Notes: generated from the letters alone by a model not told the origin. Shown: positions 7,998 through 16,555, numbered from the stretch's first letter. The stretch: DNA of 64,000 bases from Streptomyces sp. CC0208 (GCF_003443735.1 NZ_CP031969.1:8370001-8434000), one strand, 5' to 3'. Translations and numbers: made by a program.

Positions 7998-9524
7998 TCA
8001 GGGGACGGGGGTGTGCGCGGGCTCGCGAGCCGCCGAGCCCGCCGCGGCGCGGGCGATGTTGCGGGCCATGCCGCCGAAGACGAGCGCGTGGAAGGGGGAC
8101 ACGCTCCACCAGTAGGCCTGGCCGAGCAGACCGTGCGGATGGAACAGGGCGCGCTGCCGGTAGCGGGTGCGGCCCGCCTCGTCGGTCACCACTCCCATCT
8201 CCAGCCACGCCAGGCCGGGCAGCCGCATCTCCGCCCGCAACCGCAGCAGCCGGCCGGGCTCGATCGCCTCCACCCGCCAGAAGTCCAGCGAGTCGCCGAC
8301 CCGCAGCCGTGCCGCGTCCCGGCGTCCCCGGCGCAGTCCGACCCCGCCCACCAGCCGGTCCAGCCACCCTCGTACCGCCCACGCGAGCGGGAAGGAGTAC
8401 CAGCCGTTCTCGCCGCCGATGCCCTCGACGACCCGCCACAGCGCCTCCGGCGAGGCGTGCACGGGGAGCTCCCGGTGGTCGCTGTAGAGACTTCCGCCGG
8501 CCCAGTCGGGGTCGGTGGGCAGCGGATCGCTGGGGGCGCCCGGCACCGAAGCCGACGACCACCGGGTGGTGACCCGAGCATCCCGCACCCGCTGCAGAGC
8601 CAGTCGTACGGCCTCGTCGAAGCCGATCGGACGGGTGGGCGGGCCGGGGAGCCGGCGGGCGATGTCGTTCTCCTGGCAGACCACCTCGTGCCGCAGCGAC
8701 TCGGTGAGCGGCCGGGCGATCGAGGCGGGCACCGGCGTCACCAGGCCCACCCAGTGGCTGGAGAGCCCGGGGGTGAGCACCGGCACCGGGAGGATGATCC
8801 GGCGCGGCAGCCCGGCGACCGCCGCGTACCTGAGCATCATCTCCCGGTACGTCAGCACCTCCGGGCCGCCGACGTCGAAGGCCCGGTTGACGTCCGGCGG
8901 CATCCGGGCGCTGCCGACCAGGGCCCGGAGCACGTCGCGGACCGCCACGGGCTGGACGCGGGTGTGCACCCAGCTCGGGGTGACCATCACGGGAAGGCGT
9001 TCGGTCAGGTAGCGCAGCATCTCGAAGGAGGCGGAACCCGAGCCGATGACGACGGCCGCCCGCAGGACCGTGGTCGGGACTCCGGAGTCGAGCAGGATGC
9101 TGGCCACCTCCGCACGCGAACGCAGATGCGACGAGAGCTCGTCCGCGGGCACGCCCGCCGGGATGAGGCCGCTGAGGTGCACGATCCGCCGCACGCCCGC
9201 CTTCCGGGCCTGCTCGGCGAAGATCCGCGCGGCCCTGCGGTCGGTCGCCTCGAAGCCCTTGCCCGCGCTCATCGAGTGCACCAGGTAGTACGCCACGTCC
9301 ACCCCGTCCAGGGCCCGGGCGACGGACACGGCGTCGGTCACGTCACCCGCCACCACCTCGGCCCGGCCGGCCCAGGGATGGTCGCGCAGCCGGTCGGGGG
9401 AGCGGGCCAGACACCGTACGCGGTACCCCGCGTCGAGCAGCTCGGGAACCAGGCGCCCGCCGATGTATCCCGTAGCACCGGTCACCAGACAACGCGGTCC
9501 CGCGCGCGTGTCGTCGTGGTCCAT
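7998..9524 (-). CDS. SDR NAD(P)-binding protein with C-terminal DUF2867 domain
   Basis: The product has 508 residues. Residues 12-300 are an atypical short-chain dehydrogenase: CLVTGATGYIGGRLVPEL is the nucleotide-binding loop and VDVAYYLVHSM is the YfcH/NmrA-like core. Residues 310-500 are DUF2867, with GGENGWYSFPLAW, RVGDSLDFWRVEAIEPGRLL and the C-terminal YWWSVSPFHALVFGGM. The function is not established. The likely operon with phr suggests a role under light or oxidative stress. ATG at 9524 follows AGGAAGGACAGG. Confidence 0.88.
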   Translation of the reverse strand: MDHDDTRAGPRCLVTGATGYIGGRLVPELLDAGYRVRCLARSPDRLRDHPWAGRAEVVAGDVTDAVSVARALDGVDVAYYLVHSMSAGKGFEATDRRAARIFAEQARKAGVRRIVHLSGLIPAGVPADELSSHLRSRAEVASILLDSGVPTTVLRAAVVIGSGSASFEMLRYLTERLPVMVTPSWVHTRVQPVAVRDVLRALVGSARMPPDVNRAFDVGGPEVLTYREMMLRYAAVAGLPRRIILPVPVLTPGLSSHWVGLVTPVPASIARPLTESLRHEVVCQENDIARRLPGPPTRPIGFDEAVRLALQRVRDARVTTRWSSASVPGAPSDPLPTDPDWAGGSLYSDHRELPVHASPEALWRVVEGIGGENGWYSFPLAWAVRGWLDRLVGGVGLRRGRRDAARLRVGDSLDFWRVEAIEPGRLLRLRAEMRLPGLAWLEMGVVTDEAGRTRYRQRALFHPHGLLGQAYWWSVSPFHALVFGGMARNIARAAAGSAAREPAHTPVP

Positions 9525-9793
9525 CGCGTCCCTGTCCTTCCTGTCGCCCCCCTGATCACTTCGACCGCCGGGTCCGGTTCGGATGCGGCCCGGGAGGACG
9601 AGCGACCGGAGTGCGGCACGGACGGGCCGGCGACATCCAGGCCCTCGCCGCGATCATGGACGGGCGCCGGTGGTCGCCGGTCTGGACTCGGTGGCCGACC
9701 TTGTCGCGAAACCACGTGACATGTACGCCCGAATCCCGGGCAACCGCACAGGTACGAAGCGGTTCGTCAGCGATGTTGGAGGTGTCTGCCGCT

Positions 9794-9961
9794 ATGAGCG
9801 CGAAGGTGTTGGAGCGGTTTCCAGCGGGAGCTCCGCGCGGATCGTGGCCGGCAGAGGAGTACGCGGCGCAGAGGCGGGCGCAGGGTGAACCAGCGACCGT
9901 GGTGATGGATCTCAAGTCGGACGCGTTCCTCGTGGTGGTCCCCGGACGGGACGAGGACTGA
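9794..9961 (+). CDS. Small conserved hypothetical protein (55 aa)
   Basis: The protein begins MSAKVLERFPAG and contains RGSWPAEEYAAQRRAQGEPATVV and DAFLVVV as its key parts. I recognise it as a type of short actinobacterial protein of unknown function, often seen near regulatory genes. GGAGG lies about ten bases before the ATG. Longer upstream extensions of the frame (from 9611) do not look like protein. It converges on the LysR gene. The 270 bases before it hold no gene I can support. Confidence 0.6.
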   Translation: MSAKVLERFPAGAPRGSWPAEEYAAQRRAQGEPATVVMDLKSDAFLVVVPGRDED

Positions 9962-9970
9962 ACAGACGGC

Positions 9971-10891
9971 TCAGCCGGGCGGGGTGAGCGTCCCGCCCAG
10001 CCGGTCGGCCCGGAGCACGAAGGCTTCGTGCAGATCCCGGGCGGCCCTTGGCACGGACTCGGCCCTGCGCCGCTGGAGCATCAGCAGCACCCGGGTGGAG
10101 TCGCCCTCGATCGGCCGGTGGGTGATCGTGCCCTGGCGTTCCAGCGGATCCCCGACCACGCTGAAGTCGGGCAGCACGGTCACCCCCAGCCCCTCCGCCA
10201 CCATCAGCTTGCCCATCTCGGCGCCGTCGGTGGAGTACGCGAAGGCCGGGCCGCGCCCTTCCAGCAACCGGTGGACGAAGCGGTGCATGACATAGCCGGT
10301 GCGCATGGCGATCAACGGCTGGGCGAGCAGATCGTCCACCGGCACACAGGTCCGCGCGGCCAGCGGAGAGTCCGGGCGCAGGCACACCACCGGCCGCCCG
10401 TGCAGCAGTGGGGTGGACTCGCATCCCGCGGGAGTGTCGTCGCCGTCGAGGTGGTTGACCAGACCCAGGTCGAACCCGCCCTCCGCGAGGCCCCGCTGGA
10501 TCTCCGTCTGCTGCGCGCCGACCACCTCGACCTGGGTGACCGGATGAGCGGTCCGGAAGTCCTCGACCGCCGGGATGAGCAGCGGTACGGTCGCCGCGTT
10601 CACCGTGCCGACCCGGACCATACGGCTGATGCGGTGCTGCTCGCCCGCCGCCGACCGCAACCGGTCCACCGCCTCCAGCACGCCGACGATGTGCGGCAGC
10701 AGCTCCCGGCCCTCCGCGCTCATCGTCGCCCCGGACCGCTTGCGCTCCAGCAGGTCGACCCCGAGCTCCCGCTCCAGATTCCGCACGGTCTCGCTCAACG
10801 CGGGCTGCGACAGGCGCAGTTCCTCCGCCGCCCGGCGCAGGGATCCGAGCCGGGTCACCGCCGCTATGTATTCCAGCTGTTCTGTCCGCAC
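9971..10891 (-). CDS. LysR-family transcriptional regulator of the sulfur block
   Basis: The product has 306 residues. The N-terminal helix-turn-helix is TRLGSLRRAAEELRLSQPALSETVRNLERELGVDLLER. The rest is a periplasmic-binding-like effector domain (MVRVGTVNAATVPLLIPAVEDFR onward). GTG at 10891 is the start. It is divergent from the leader peptide and the SfnG-SsuD operon, the usual layout for a LysR protein that controls its neighbour. An effector such as a sulfur-starvation metabolite is inference. Confidence 0.88.
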   Translation of the reverse strand: MRTEQLEYIAAVTRLGSLRRAAEELRLSQPALSETVRNLERELGVDLLERKRSGATMSAEGRELLPHIVGVLEAVDRLRSAAGEQHRISRMVRVGTVNAATVPLLIPAVEDFRTAHPVTQVEVVGAQQTEIQRGLAEGGFDLGLVNHLDGDDTPAGCESTPLLHGRPVVCLRPDSPLAARTCVPVDDLLAQPLIAMRTGYVMHRFVHRLLEGRGPAFAYSTDGAEMGKLMVAEGLGVTVLPDFSVVGDPLERQGTITHRPIEGDSTRVLLMLQRRRAESVPRAARDLHEAFVLRADRLGGTLTPPG

Positions 10892-10912
10892 GCCCAGCAG
10901 AATGCGGGACCA

Positions 10913-10954
10913 TTCACGGCACGTTCAAGGGTTTCCCTGTCACACGTTCGTGAA
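10913..10954. promoter_or_regulatory. Nested inverted repeat between LysR and sulfur operon
   Basis: TTCACG (10913-10918) pairs with CGTGAA (10949-10954). AGGG (10928-10931) pairs with CCCT (10935-10938). Both repeats are centred at about 10933, just upstream of the LysR start codon. This is the best candidate LysR binding site in the divergent interval. Confidence 0.5.
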
Positions 10955-10992
10955 ATTCAATGGTCCGCGATACGAGACCGGTCGGGTTTTCC

Positions 10993-11022
10993 TTGACGCC
11001 TCTCGCCGCCGGCTGTCACGAT
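10993..11022 (+). promoter_or_regulatory. Putative promoter of leader peptide and sulfur operon
   Basis: TTGACG at 10993-10998 and CACGAT at 11017-11022 are separated by 18 bases. The leader ATG begins seven bases after the -10 hexamer, which would make the leader peptide the first codon of a leaderless mRNA. Confidence 0.5.
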
Positions 11023-11029
11023 CGACGAC

Positions 11030-11113
11030 ATGATGATGCGACTGGACCTCACGCGGCGACGCCATGTCGACCTCGCGCGCGTCTCCAGCGCCTCCTGTCG
11101 CGCCGCGGCCTGA
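11030..11113 (+). CDS. Short cysteine-containing leader peptide (27 aa)
   Basis: The open frame starts ATG ATG ATG and contains RRRHVDLARVSSASCR, ending three residues after the CR. This matches the 'putative leader peptide' type often found before sulfur-metabolism genes in Streptomyces, with the RRHVDL-R core and a cysteine near the end. No ribosome binding site is present and the -10 box is seven bases away. It precedes the SfnG gene by 122 bases. The likely role is translation-coupled sensing of cysteine or charged tRNA-Cys; that mechanism is inferred. Confidence 0.75.
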   Translation: MMMRLDLTRRRHVDLARVSSASCRAAA

Positions 11114-11141
11114 TCAACCTCCCACGATCCGCCGCGTTTTC

Positions 11142-11160
11142 CTCTCTTTCTGAGAGTTTC
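11142..11160 (+). terminator. Small hairpin with T-rich tail in the sulfur-operon leader
   Basis: CTCTC (11142-11146), loop TTTCT, GAGAG (11152-11156), followed by TTTC. It is weak by itself but is the only such element between the leader peptide and the first enzyme gene, so it is a candidate attenuator. Confidence 0.35.
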
Positions 11161-11166
11161 CACGCC

Positions 11167-11209
11167 TGAATTCCGTGTGCCCGCGCACCTTTTGAATTCG
11201 GCGTGCCCG
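11167..11209 (+). repeat. Imperfect 17-base direct repeat in the sulfur-operon leader
   Basis: TGAATTCCGTGTGCCCG at 11167-11183 and TGAATTCGGCGTGCCCG at 11193-11209 differ at two positions. The period is 26 bases. It may take part in alternative RNA folding or protein binding. Confidence 0.5.
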
Positions 11210-11235
11210 AAAACATTCCGCAACAGGAGTCACGC

Positions 11236-12345
11236 ATGCCTGCCGCGCCCGTGCAATTCGCCTACTGGGTCCCCAACGTCAGCGGGGGACTCGTCACCAG
11301 CAAGATCGAGCAGCGCACCGACTGGGGCTACGACTACAACCGCGAACTCGCCGTCCTCGCCGAGAACAACGGCTTCGACTACGCCCTCAGCCAGGTCCGC
11401 TACATGGCCAGTTACGGCGCCGAGTACCAGCACGAGTCGACCAGCTTCAGCCTCGCCCTGCTGCTGGCCACCCAGCGCCTGAAGGTCATCGCCGCCGTCC
11501 ACCCCGGCCTGTGGCACCCGGGCGTCCTCGCCAAACTCGGTGCCACCGCCGACCACCTCTCCAAGGGCCGCTTCGCCGTGAACGTCGTCTCCGGCTGGTT
11601 CAAGGGCGAGTTCACCGCCCTGGGCGAGCCCTGGCTGGAGCACGACGAGCGCTACCGCCGTTCGGAGGAGTTCATCACCGCCCTGCGCAAGATCTGGACG
11701 GAGGACCACGCCGAACTCGCCGGCGACTTCTACCGGCTGCGCGACTTCTCCCTGAAGCCCAAGCCCCTCAACACCGCGGAGCGCCCCCACCCGGAGATCT
11801 TCCAGGGCGGCAACTCCACCGCCGCCCGTGCCATGGCCGGGCGGGTGTCCGACTGGTACTTCTCCAACGGCAAGGACTTCGACGGGGTGGTCGAACAGCT
11901 CACGGACGTCCGCAAGTCCGCCGCCGAAGTCGGCCGTACACCACCGAAGTTCGGGCTCAACGGCTTCCTCATCGCCCGTGACACGGAGGCCGAGGCCCGC
12001 GACACGCTCCGGGAGATCGTCGCCAAGGCCGACAGCGAGGCCGTCGAGGGGTTCGGCGCCGCCGTGAAGCAGGCGGGCCAGTCGACCTCCGACAAGAAGG
12101 GCATGTGGCAGGACTCCTCCTTCGAGGACCTCGTCCAGTACAACGACGGCTTCCGCACCGGCCTCATCGGGACGCCGGAGCAGATCGCCGAGCGGATCGT
12201 GGCGTACAAGAAGCTCGGCGTCGACCTCCTTCTCCTCGGCTTCCTGCACTACCACGAGGAGGTCGAGTACTTCGGCCGGCGGGTGCTGCCCCTCGTCCGC
12301 GAACTGGAGGCCCAGCTCCCCGAGTCCGTCCCCGCCCACGCCTGA
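11236..12345 (+). CDS. sfnG: Dimethylsulfone monooxygenase SfnG-like (FMNH2-dependent, LLM class)
   Basis: The product has 369 residues in a luciferase-like TIM barrel. FAYWVPNVSGGLVTSKIEQ at the N-terminus and RTDWGYDYNRELA next to it are the SfnG signature; NVVSGWFKGEF and EIFQGGNSTAARAMAGRVSDWY are flavin-site segments of the family. SfnG oxidises dimethylsulfone to methanesulfinate using reduced FMN. That fits the SsuE and SsuD genes in the same operon. ATG at 11236 follows AGGAG. It is the first enzyme gene after the leader peptide. Confidence 0.9.
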   Translation: MPAAPVQFAYWVPNVSGGLVTSKIEQRTDWGYDYNRELAVLAENNGFDYALSQVRYMASYGAEYQHESTSFSLALLLATQRLKVIAAVHPGLWHPGVLAKLGATADHLSKGRFAVNVVSGWFKGEFTALGEPWLEHDERYRRSEEFITALRKIWTEDHAELAGDFYRLRDFSLKPKPLNTAERPHPEIFQGGNSTAARAMAGRVSDWYFSNGKDFDGVVEQLTDVRKSAAEVGRTPPKFGLNGFLIARDTEAEARDTLREIVAKADSEAVEGFGAAVKQAGQSTSDKKGMWQDSSFEDLVQYNDGFRTGLIGTPEQIAERIVAYKKLGVDLLLLGFLHYHEEVEYFGRRVLPLVRELEAQLPESVPAHA

Positions 12346-12358
12346 GGAGGTCACCGAC

Positions 12359-13576
12359 ATGAGCACCGCCACGAACACCGACTGGCAGACCCGCCCCGCC
12401 CCCGCCACCGCCCAGGAGTGGATCGCCCGCGCCGCCGAGGTCGCCGCCGTCCTCGCCACCGACGCCGCCGCCCGCGACCACGCGGGCGCCACCCCGTACG
12501 CCGAGGTGCAGCTCCTCAAGGACGCCGGACTCGTCACCCTCCTCGGCCCGACCGGGCACGGCGGCGGAGGCCAGGACTGGACGACCGCCTACCGGGTCGT
12601 CCGCGAGATCGCCAAGGCCGACGGCTCCATCGGCCAGCTCCTCGGCTACCACTACCTGTGGTTCTGGGCCGCCCGCCTGGTCGGCACCCGCGAGCAGTGG
12701 GAGCACGTGGAGGCGCAGGCCAGCCGTGAGCGCTGGTTCTTCGGCGGCGCGGTCAACCCGCGCGACAAGGACGTCGTCGTCACCGAGGACGGCGACGACC
12801 TCGTCTACACCGGCCGTAAGTCCTTCTCCACCGGCAGCAAGGTCTCCGACGTCACCGTCCTCGAAGGCGTTCTGGAAGGCACCGACCAGCACGTCTTCGC
12901 CATCGTGCCCTCCGACTCCGAGGGCCTGACCTTCCACGACGACTGGGACAACATCGGCCAGCGCCTCACCGAGAGCGGCGGCGTCTCCCTCGACGGCGTC
13001 CGCACCCCCTGGTCGTCAGCCGCCGGATACGTCGACAAGGTGTTCAAGCCGCGCGTCTACAACACCCTCAACGTCCCCACCATCCAGCTGGTCTTCGTCA
13101 ACTTCTACCTCGGCATCGCGGGCGGCGCACTGGAGACGGCCGCCACCTACACCCGCGAGAAGTCCCGCTCCTGGCTGCACGGCGGCTTCGAGCGCGCGGT
13201 CGACGAGCCGTACGTCATCGACACCTACGGCGATCTCACCGCCAAGCTCTGGGCGGCCGAGGCCCTCGCCGACGCCGTCGCCGCCGAGGGACAGAAGCTG
13301 CACGACGACCCCGACGCGGTCACCGAGAAGACCCGCGGCGACTTCGAGGTCCGGGTGGCCGCGGTGAAGGCCCGCGCCACCGACGTGGCCCTGGAGGTCT
13401 CCAACCGGATCTTCGAGGTGACGGGAGCCCGCTCCACGGCCACCTCGGAGGGCCTGGACCGGTTCTGGCGCAACGTCCGCACCCACACCCTGCACGACCC
13501 CGTCGCCTACAAGCGGCGTGAGGTCGGCCGCTGGGTCCTCGAAGGCGAACTGCCCGAACCCACCTGGTACTCCTGA
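12359..13576 (+). CDS. DszC/SfnB-like flavin-dependent monooxygenase (acyl-CoA dehydrogenase fold)
   Basis: The product has 405 residues. It has the acyl-CoA dehydrogenase fold with GPTGHGGGGQDW, ADGSIGQLLGYHYLW, SFSTGSKVSD and the C-terminal FWRNVRTHTLHDPVAYKRREVG. The THTLHDP motif is typical of the DszC/SfnB subgroup, which uses reduced FMN and oxygen on sulfur compounds and does not oxidise acyl-CoA. It starts 13 bases after sfnG with GAGGAGG, so it is cotranscribed. The substrate is unknown. Confidence 0.88.
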   Translation: MSTATNTDWQTRPAPATAQEWIARAAEVAAVLATDAAARDHAGATPYAEVQLLKDAGLVTLLGPTGHGGGGQDWTTAYRVVREIAKADGSIGQLLGYHYLWFWAARLVGTREQWEHVEAQASRERWFFGGAVNPRDKDVVVTEDGDDLVYTGRKSFSTGSKVSDVTVLEGVLEGTDQHVFAIVPSDSEGLTFHDDWDNIGQRLTESGGVSLDGVRTPWSSAAGYVDKVFKPRVYNTLNVPTIQLVFVNFYLGIAGGALETAATYTREKSRSWLHGGFERAVDEPYVIDTYGDLTAKLWAAEALADAVAAEGQKLHDDPDAVTEKTRGDFEVRVAAVKARATDVALEVSNRIFEVTGARSTATSEGLDRFWRNVRTHTLHDPVAYKRREVGRWVLEGELPEPTWYS

Positions 13577-13587
13577 CCGCTTCCCCC

Positions 13588-13616
13588 GGGGCGCCCCTCC
13601 CGAACCGGGGCGCCCC
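13588..13616 (+). terminator. Stem-loop inside the sulfur operon
   Basis: GGGGCGCCCC occurs at 13588-13597 and again at 13607-13616. The two copies can pair with each other across a nine-base loop, and each is also self-complementary. It sits in the 66-base gap before the SsuE gene and could reduce downstream expression or stabilise the upstream mRNA. Confidence 0.45.
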
Positions 13617-13642
13617 GCCTCCTCCCTCCGAAAGAGGACCCC

Positions 13643-14197
13643 ATGGCCACCGTCCTGTCCGTCTCCGGCAGCCCCTCCGCCGCCTCGCGCACCAACCGGC
13701 TGCTGCGCCACCTCGACCGGCGCCTGGCCGCCCAGGGCCACGAGGTGATCCCGCTCGACGTGCGCACCATCCCCGCCCAGGCCCTGCTCGGGGCCGACTT
13801 CAAGCACCCGGCGATCGTCGAGGCCACCGAGCTGTTCGCGCGCGCCGACGGGGTCGTCGTCGGCACCCCCGTCTACAAGGCGTCGTACTCCGGAGTCCTC
13901 AAGGCGCTCCTGGACCTGCTGCCGCAGTACGCGCTGGCCGGCAAGACCGTGCTGCCGCTGGCCACCGGCGGCTCCACCGCCCATGTCCTGGCCATCGACT
14001 ACGCGCTCCGCCCGGTCCTCAGCTCCATGGGCGCGGCCCACATCGTGCAGGGCTGGTTCACCCTCGACAAGGAGATCAGCGTGCAGGACGACGGCTCGCT
14101 GACCGTCGCGCCCGCCGCGAGCGAGGCGCTCGCCCAGGTCGTCGACCAGTTCTCGACCGCGCTGGGACGACGGCCGGTGCTGGCGGCGGCGGGCTGA
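13643..14197 (+). CDS. ssuE: NAD(P)H-dependent FMN reductase SsuE
   Basis: The product has 184 residues. The flavodoxin-like start is SVSGSPSAASRTNRLL and GTPVYKASYSGVLKALLDLLPQ is the signature of SsuE/MsuE reductases, including the extra tyrosine of the pi-helix region. LATGGSTAHVLAIDYALRPVL is also conserved. It supplies reduced FMN to SfnG, SsuD and the SfnB/DszC-like enzymes of this operon. ATG at 13643 follows GAAAGAGG. Confidence 0.93.
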   Translation: MATVLSVSGSPSAASRTNRLLRHLDRRLAAQGHEVIPLDVRTIPAQALLGADFKHPAIVEATELFARADGVVVGTPVYKASYSGVLKALLDLLPQYALAGKTVLPLATGGSTAHVLAIDYALRPVLSSMGAAHIVQGWFTLDKEISVQDDGSLTVAPAASEALAQVVDQFSTALGRRPVLAAAG

Positions 14198-14202
14198 CGG
14201 AC

Positions 14203-15387
14203 ATGACCGCCCATGTGATCGCCGACGACCAGGAGGCCCTGGCGGTCGCCGCGTCGCTGGCCGAGGAGTTCCGCGCGGGCGCCTCCGCCAGGGACGCCGA
14301 ACGCAGGCTGCCGCGCGCGGAGCTGGACCGTCTCTCCGCGTCCGGGCTGCTCGCCGTCACCGTCCCCGCCGGACACGGGGGAGCGGACGTGAGCGCGTCC
14401 ACCCTCGCCGAGATCTTCCGGCTGCTCGCCGCCGCCGACGCGAGCCTGGCCCAGATCCCGCAGAGCCACTTCGTCTACGTCAACGTGATCAGCCGTCAGG
14501 GCACGGAGGAGCAGAGGAAGTTCTTCTTCGCCGAAGTCCTCGGCGGCCGCCGCTTCGGCAACGCGCAGTCGGAGGCGGGCACCAGGCACGTCCAGGACAT
14601 CCGCACCCGCCTGCACCGGCAGCCGGACGGCTCGTACCGCCTCGACGGCGTCAAGCAATACTGCACCGGTGCCCTGTTCGCCGACTGGATCCCGGTGCTG
14701 GGCCGTGCCGAGGACGACAAGCTGCACGTCGCCTACGTTCCCCGGGACACGCCCGGTGTCACGGTGATCGACGACTGGGACGGCCTCGGCCAGCGGACGA
14801 CGGCCAGCGGCACCGTCCGCCTGGAAGGCGTCGAGGTCCCGGCCGACCGGGTCCTGCCCCACCACCTCACCTTCGAAGGACCCCAACTCCACGGAGCAGT
14901 TGCCCAGTTGCTGCACGCCGCCATCGACGCCGGGATCGCCGGGGGCGCGCTCGCGGAGGCGGCGGAGTTCGTCCGGACGAAGAGCCGTCCATGGTTCGAG
15001 AGCGGAGTCGAGACGGCGGCCGAGGACCCCTTGCTGATCCAGCGCTTCGGTGAACTCGCTCTCCAGGTACGGGCGTCCGAGGCGCTGCTGCGGGAAGCCG
15101 CCCGCGCCGTCGACGCGGCCCGCGCCGACCTCACCGACGAATCGGCGGCCGAGGCGTCCGTCTCCGTCGCCGTCGCCAAGGTCCAGGCGGCCCAGGCGGC
15201 GGTGGACGTGGCCGGGGCGCTCTTCGAGGTCTCCGGCACCCGTTCGGCGCTCAACTCCCTGAACCTGCACCGGCACTGGCGTGATGCCCGCACGCACACC
15301 CTGCACGACCCGACCCGCTGGAAGATCCAGCACATCGGCCGGTACGTGCTCAACGGCACCCGGCCGCCCCGCCACGGCCTCCTCTAG
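14203..15387 (+). CDS. sfnB: SfnB-family sulfur-acquisition oxidoreductase
   Basis: The product has 394 residues in the acyl-CoA dehydrogenase fold. VTVPAGHGGADVSASTLAE, QIPQSHFVYVN, LDGVKQYCTGALFADW and WRDARTHTLHDPTRWK mark the SfnB group. These proteins are linked to use of dimethylsulfone and related organosulfur compounds; the exact reaction is not settled. It starts five bases after ssuE. It is a distant paralogue of the DszC-like gene two positions upstream. Confidence 0.88.
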   Translation: MTAHVIADDQEALAVAASLAEEFRAGASARDAERRLPRAELDRLSASGLLAVTVPAGHGGADVSASTLAEIFRLLAAADASLAQIPQSHFVYVNVISRQGTEEQRKFFFAEVLGGRRFGNAQSEAGTRHVQDIRTRLHRQPDGSYRLDGVKQYCTGALFADWIPVLGRAEDDKLHVAYVPRDTPGVTVIDDWDGLGQRTTASGTVRLEGVEVPADRVLPHHLTFEGPQLHGAVAQLLHAAIDAGIAGGALAEAAEFVRTKSRPWFESGVETAAEDPLLIQRFGELALQVRASEALLREAARAVDAARADLTDESAAEASVSVAVAKVQAAQAAVDVAGALFEVSGTRSALNSLNLHRHWRDARTHTLHDPTRWKIQHIGRYVLNGTRPPRHGLL

Positions 15388-15409
15388 CGACACCCGAACG
15401 GAGACCCCC

Positions 15410-16555
15410 ATGTCCCTCACCTTCCACTGGTTCCTGCCCACCAACGGCGACAGCCGCCACGTCGTGGGCGGCGGTCACGGCACACCCGCAACCGTCTCCG
15501 GACGGGACCGGCCGCCGACGGTCGCCTACCTGAGCCAGATCGCCCGGGCGGCGGAGGACCTGGGCTTCGTGGGGGCGCTCACCCCCACCGGCGCCTGGTG
15601 CGAGGACGCGTGGCTGACCACCGCGATGGTCAGCCAGCACACCGAACGCCTGAAGTACCTGGTCGCCTTCCGGCCCGGCTTCGTCTCGCCGACCCTCGCC
15701 GCGCAGATGGCGTCCACCTTCCAGCGGCAGACCGGGGGACGGCTGCTGCTCAACGTGGTCACCGGCGGGGAGAGCCACGAGCAGCGGGCCTACGGGGACT
15801 TCCTCGACAAGGACGCCCGCTACCGTCGTACCGGCGAATTCCTGGAGGTCGTACGGGGGTTGTGGGAGGGCAAGACCGTCGACCTGCACGGCGAGCACCT
15901 CCAGGTCGAGGACGCGAAGCTGGCGCGGGTGCCCGATCCGGTGCCCGAGGTGTACTTCGGCGGCTCCTCGCCCATCGCCGGGGAGGTGGCCGCCAAGTAC
16001 GTCGACGTGTACCTCACCTGGGGCGAGCCGCCCGCGCAGGTCGCCGAGAAGATCGCCTGGATCCGCGGACTGGCGGCGAAGCAGGGCCGCACCCTGCGCT
16101 TCGGGATACGGCTGCACGTGATCACCCGGGACACCTCCGAGCAGGCCTGGGCGGAGGCCGACCGCCTCCTGGCGGGCTTCGACCCCGAGACGGTGAGGTC
16201 CGTGCAGGCCGGGCTCGCCCGCAGCGAGTCGGAGGGGCAGCAGAGGATGCTCGCCCTGCACGGCGGCGGCGACCGGAACGGCCTGGAGATCCACCCCAAC
16301 CTGTGGGCCGGCATCGGCCTGGTGCGCGGCGGCGCGGGCACCGCGCTGGTCGGCAGCCACGACGAGGTGGCCGAGCGGATCAAGGAGTACCACGCCCTCG
16401 GCATCGACGAGTTCGTGCTCTCCGGCTACCCGCACCTGGAGGAGGCGTACTGGTTCGGCGAGGGAGTCCTGCCCCGGCTCGCCGCGCAGGGGCTGTGGCG
16501 GCACCCGTCCGGCGAGGAGGCCGCGTCCGCGCCGCAGGTGCCGTTCGCGAGCTAG
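15410..16555 (+). CDS. ssuD: FMNH2-dependent alkanesulfonate monooxygenase SsuD
   Basis: The product has 381 residues. FHWFLPTNGDSRHVVGG at the N-terminus, LVAFRPGFVSPTLAAQM, LLLNVVTGGESHEQRAYGD and YFGGSSPIAGEVAAKYVDVYLTWGE are SsuD landmarks, including the cofactor and sulfonate-binding arginine and histidine segments. It releases sulfite from alkanesulfonates and depends on SsuE for reduced FMN. ATG at 15410 follows CGGAG; a longer upstream frame is not protein-like. No sulfonate transporter genes are present in this operon. Confidence 0.93.
   Translation: MSLTFHWFLPTNGDSRHVVGGGHGTPATVSGRDRPPTVAYLSQIARAAEDLGFVGALTPTGAWCEDAWLTTAMVSQHTERLKYLVAFRPGFVSPTLAAQMASTFQRQTGGRLLLNVVTGGESHEQRAYGDFLDKDARYRRTGEFLEVVRGLWEGKTVDLHGEHLQVEDAKLARVPDPVPEVYFGGSSPIAGEVAAKYVDVYLTWGEPPAQVAEKIAWIRGLAAKQGRTLRFGIRLHVITRDTSEQAWAEADRLLAGFDPETVRSVQAGLARSESEGQQRMLALHGGGDRNGLEIHPNLWAGIGLVRGGAGTALVGSHDEVAERIKEYHALGIDEFVLSGYPHLEEAYWFGEGVLPRLAAQGLWRHPSGEEAASAPQVPFAS

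Noticed and set aside
9583..9888. Alternative plus-strand frames before the 55-residue gene
   Set aside because: Composition is not protein-like and the downstream ATG at 9794 has a clear GGAGG.
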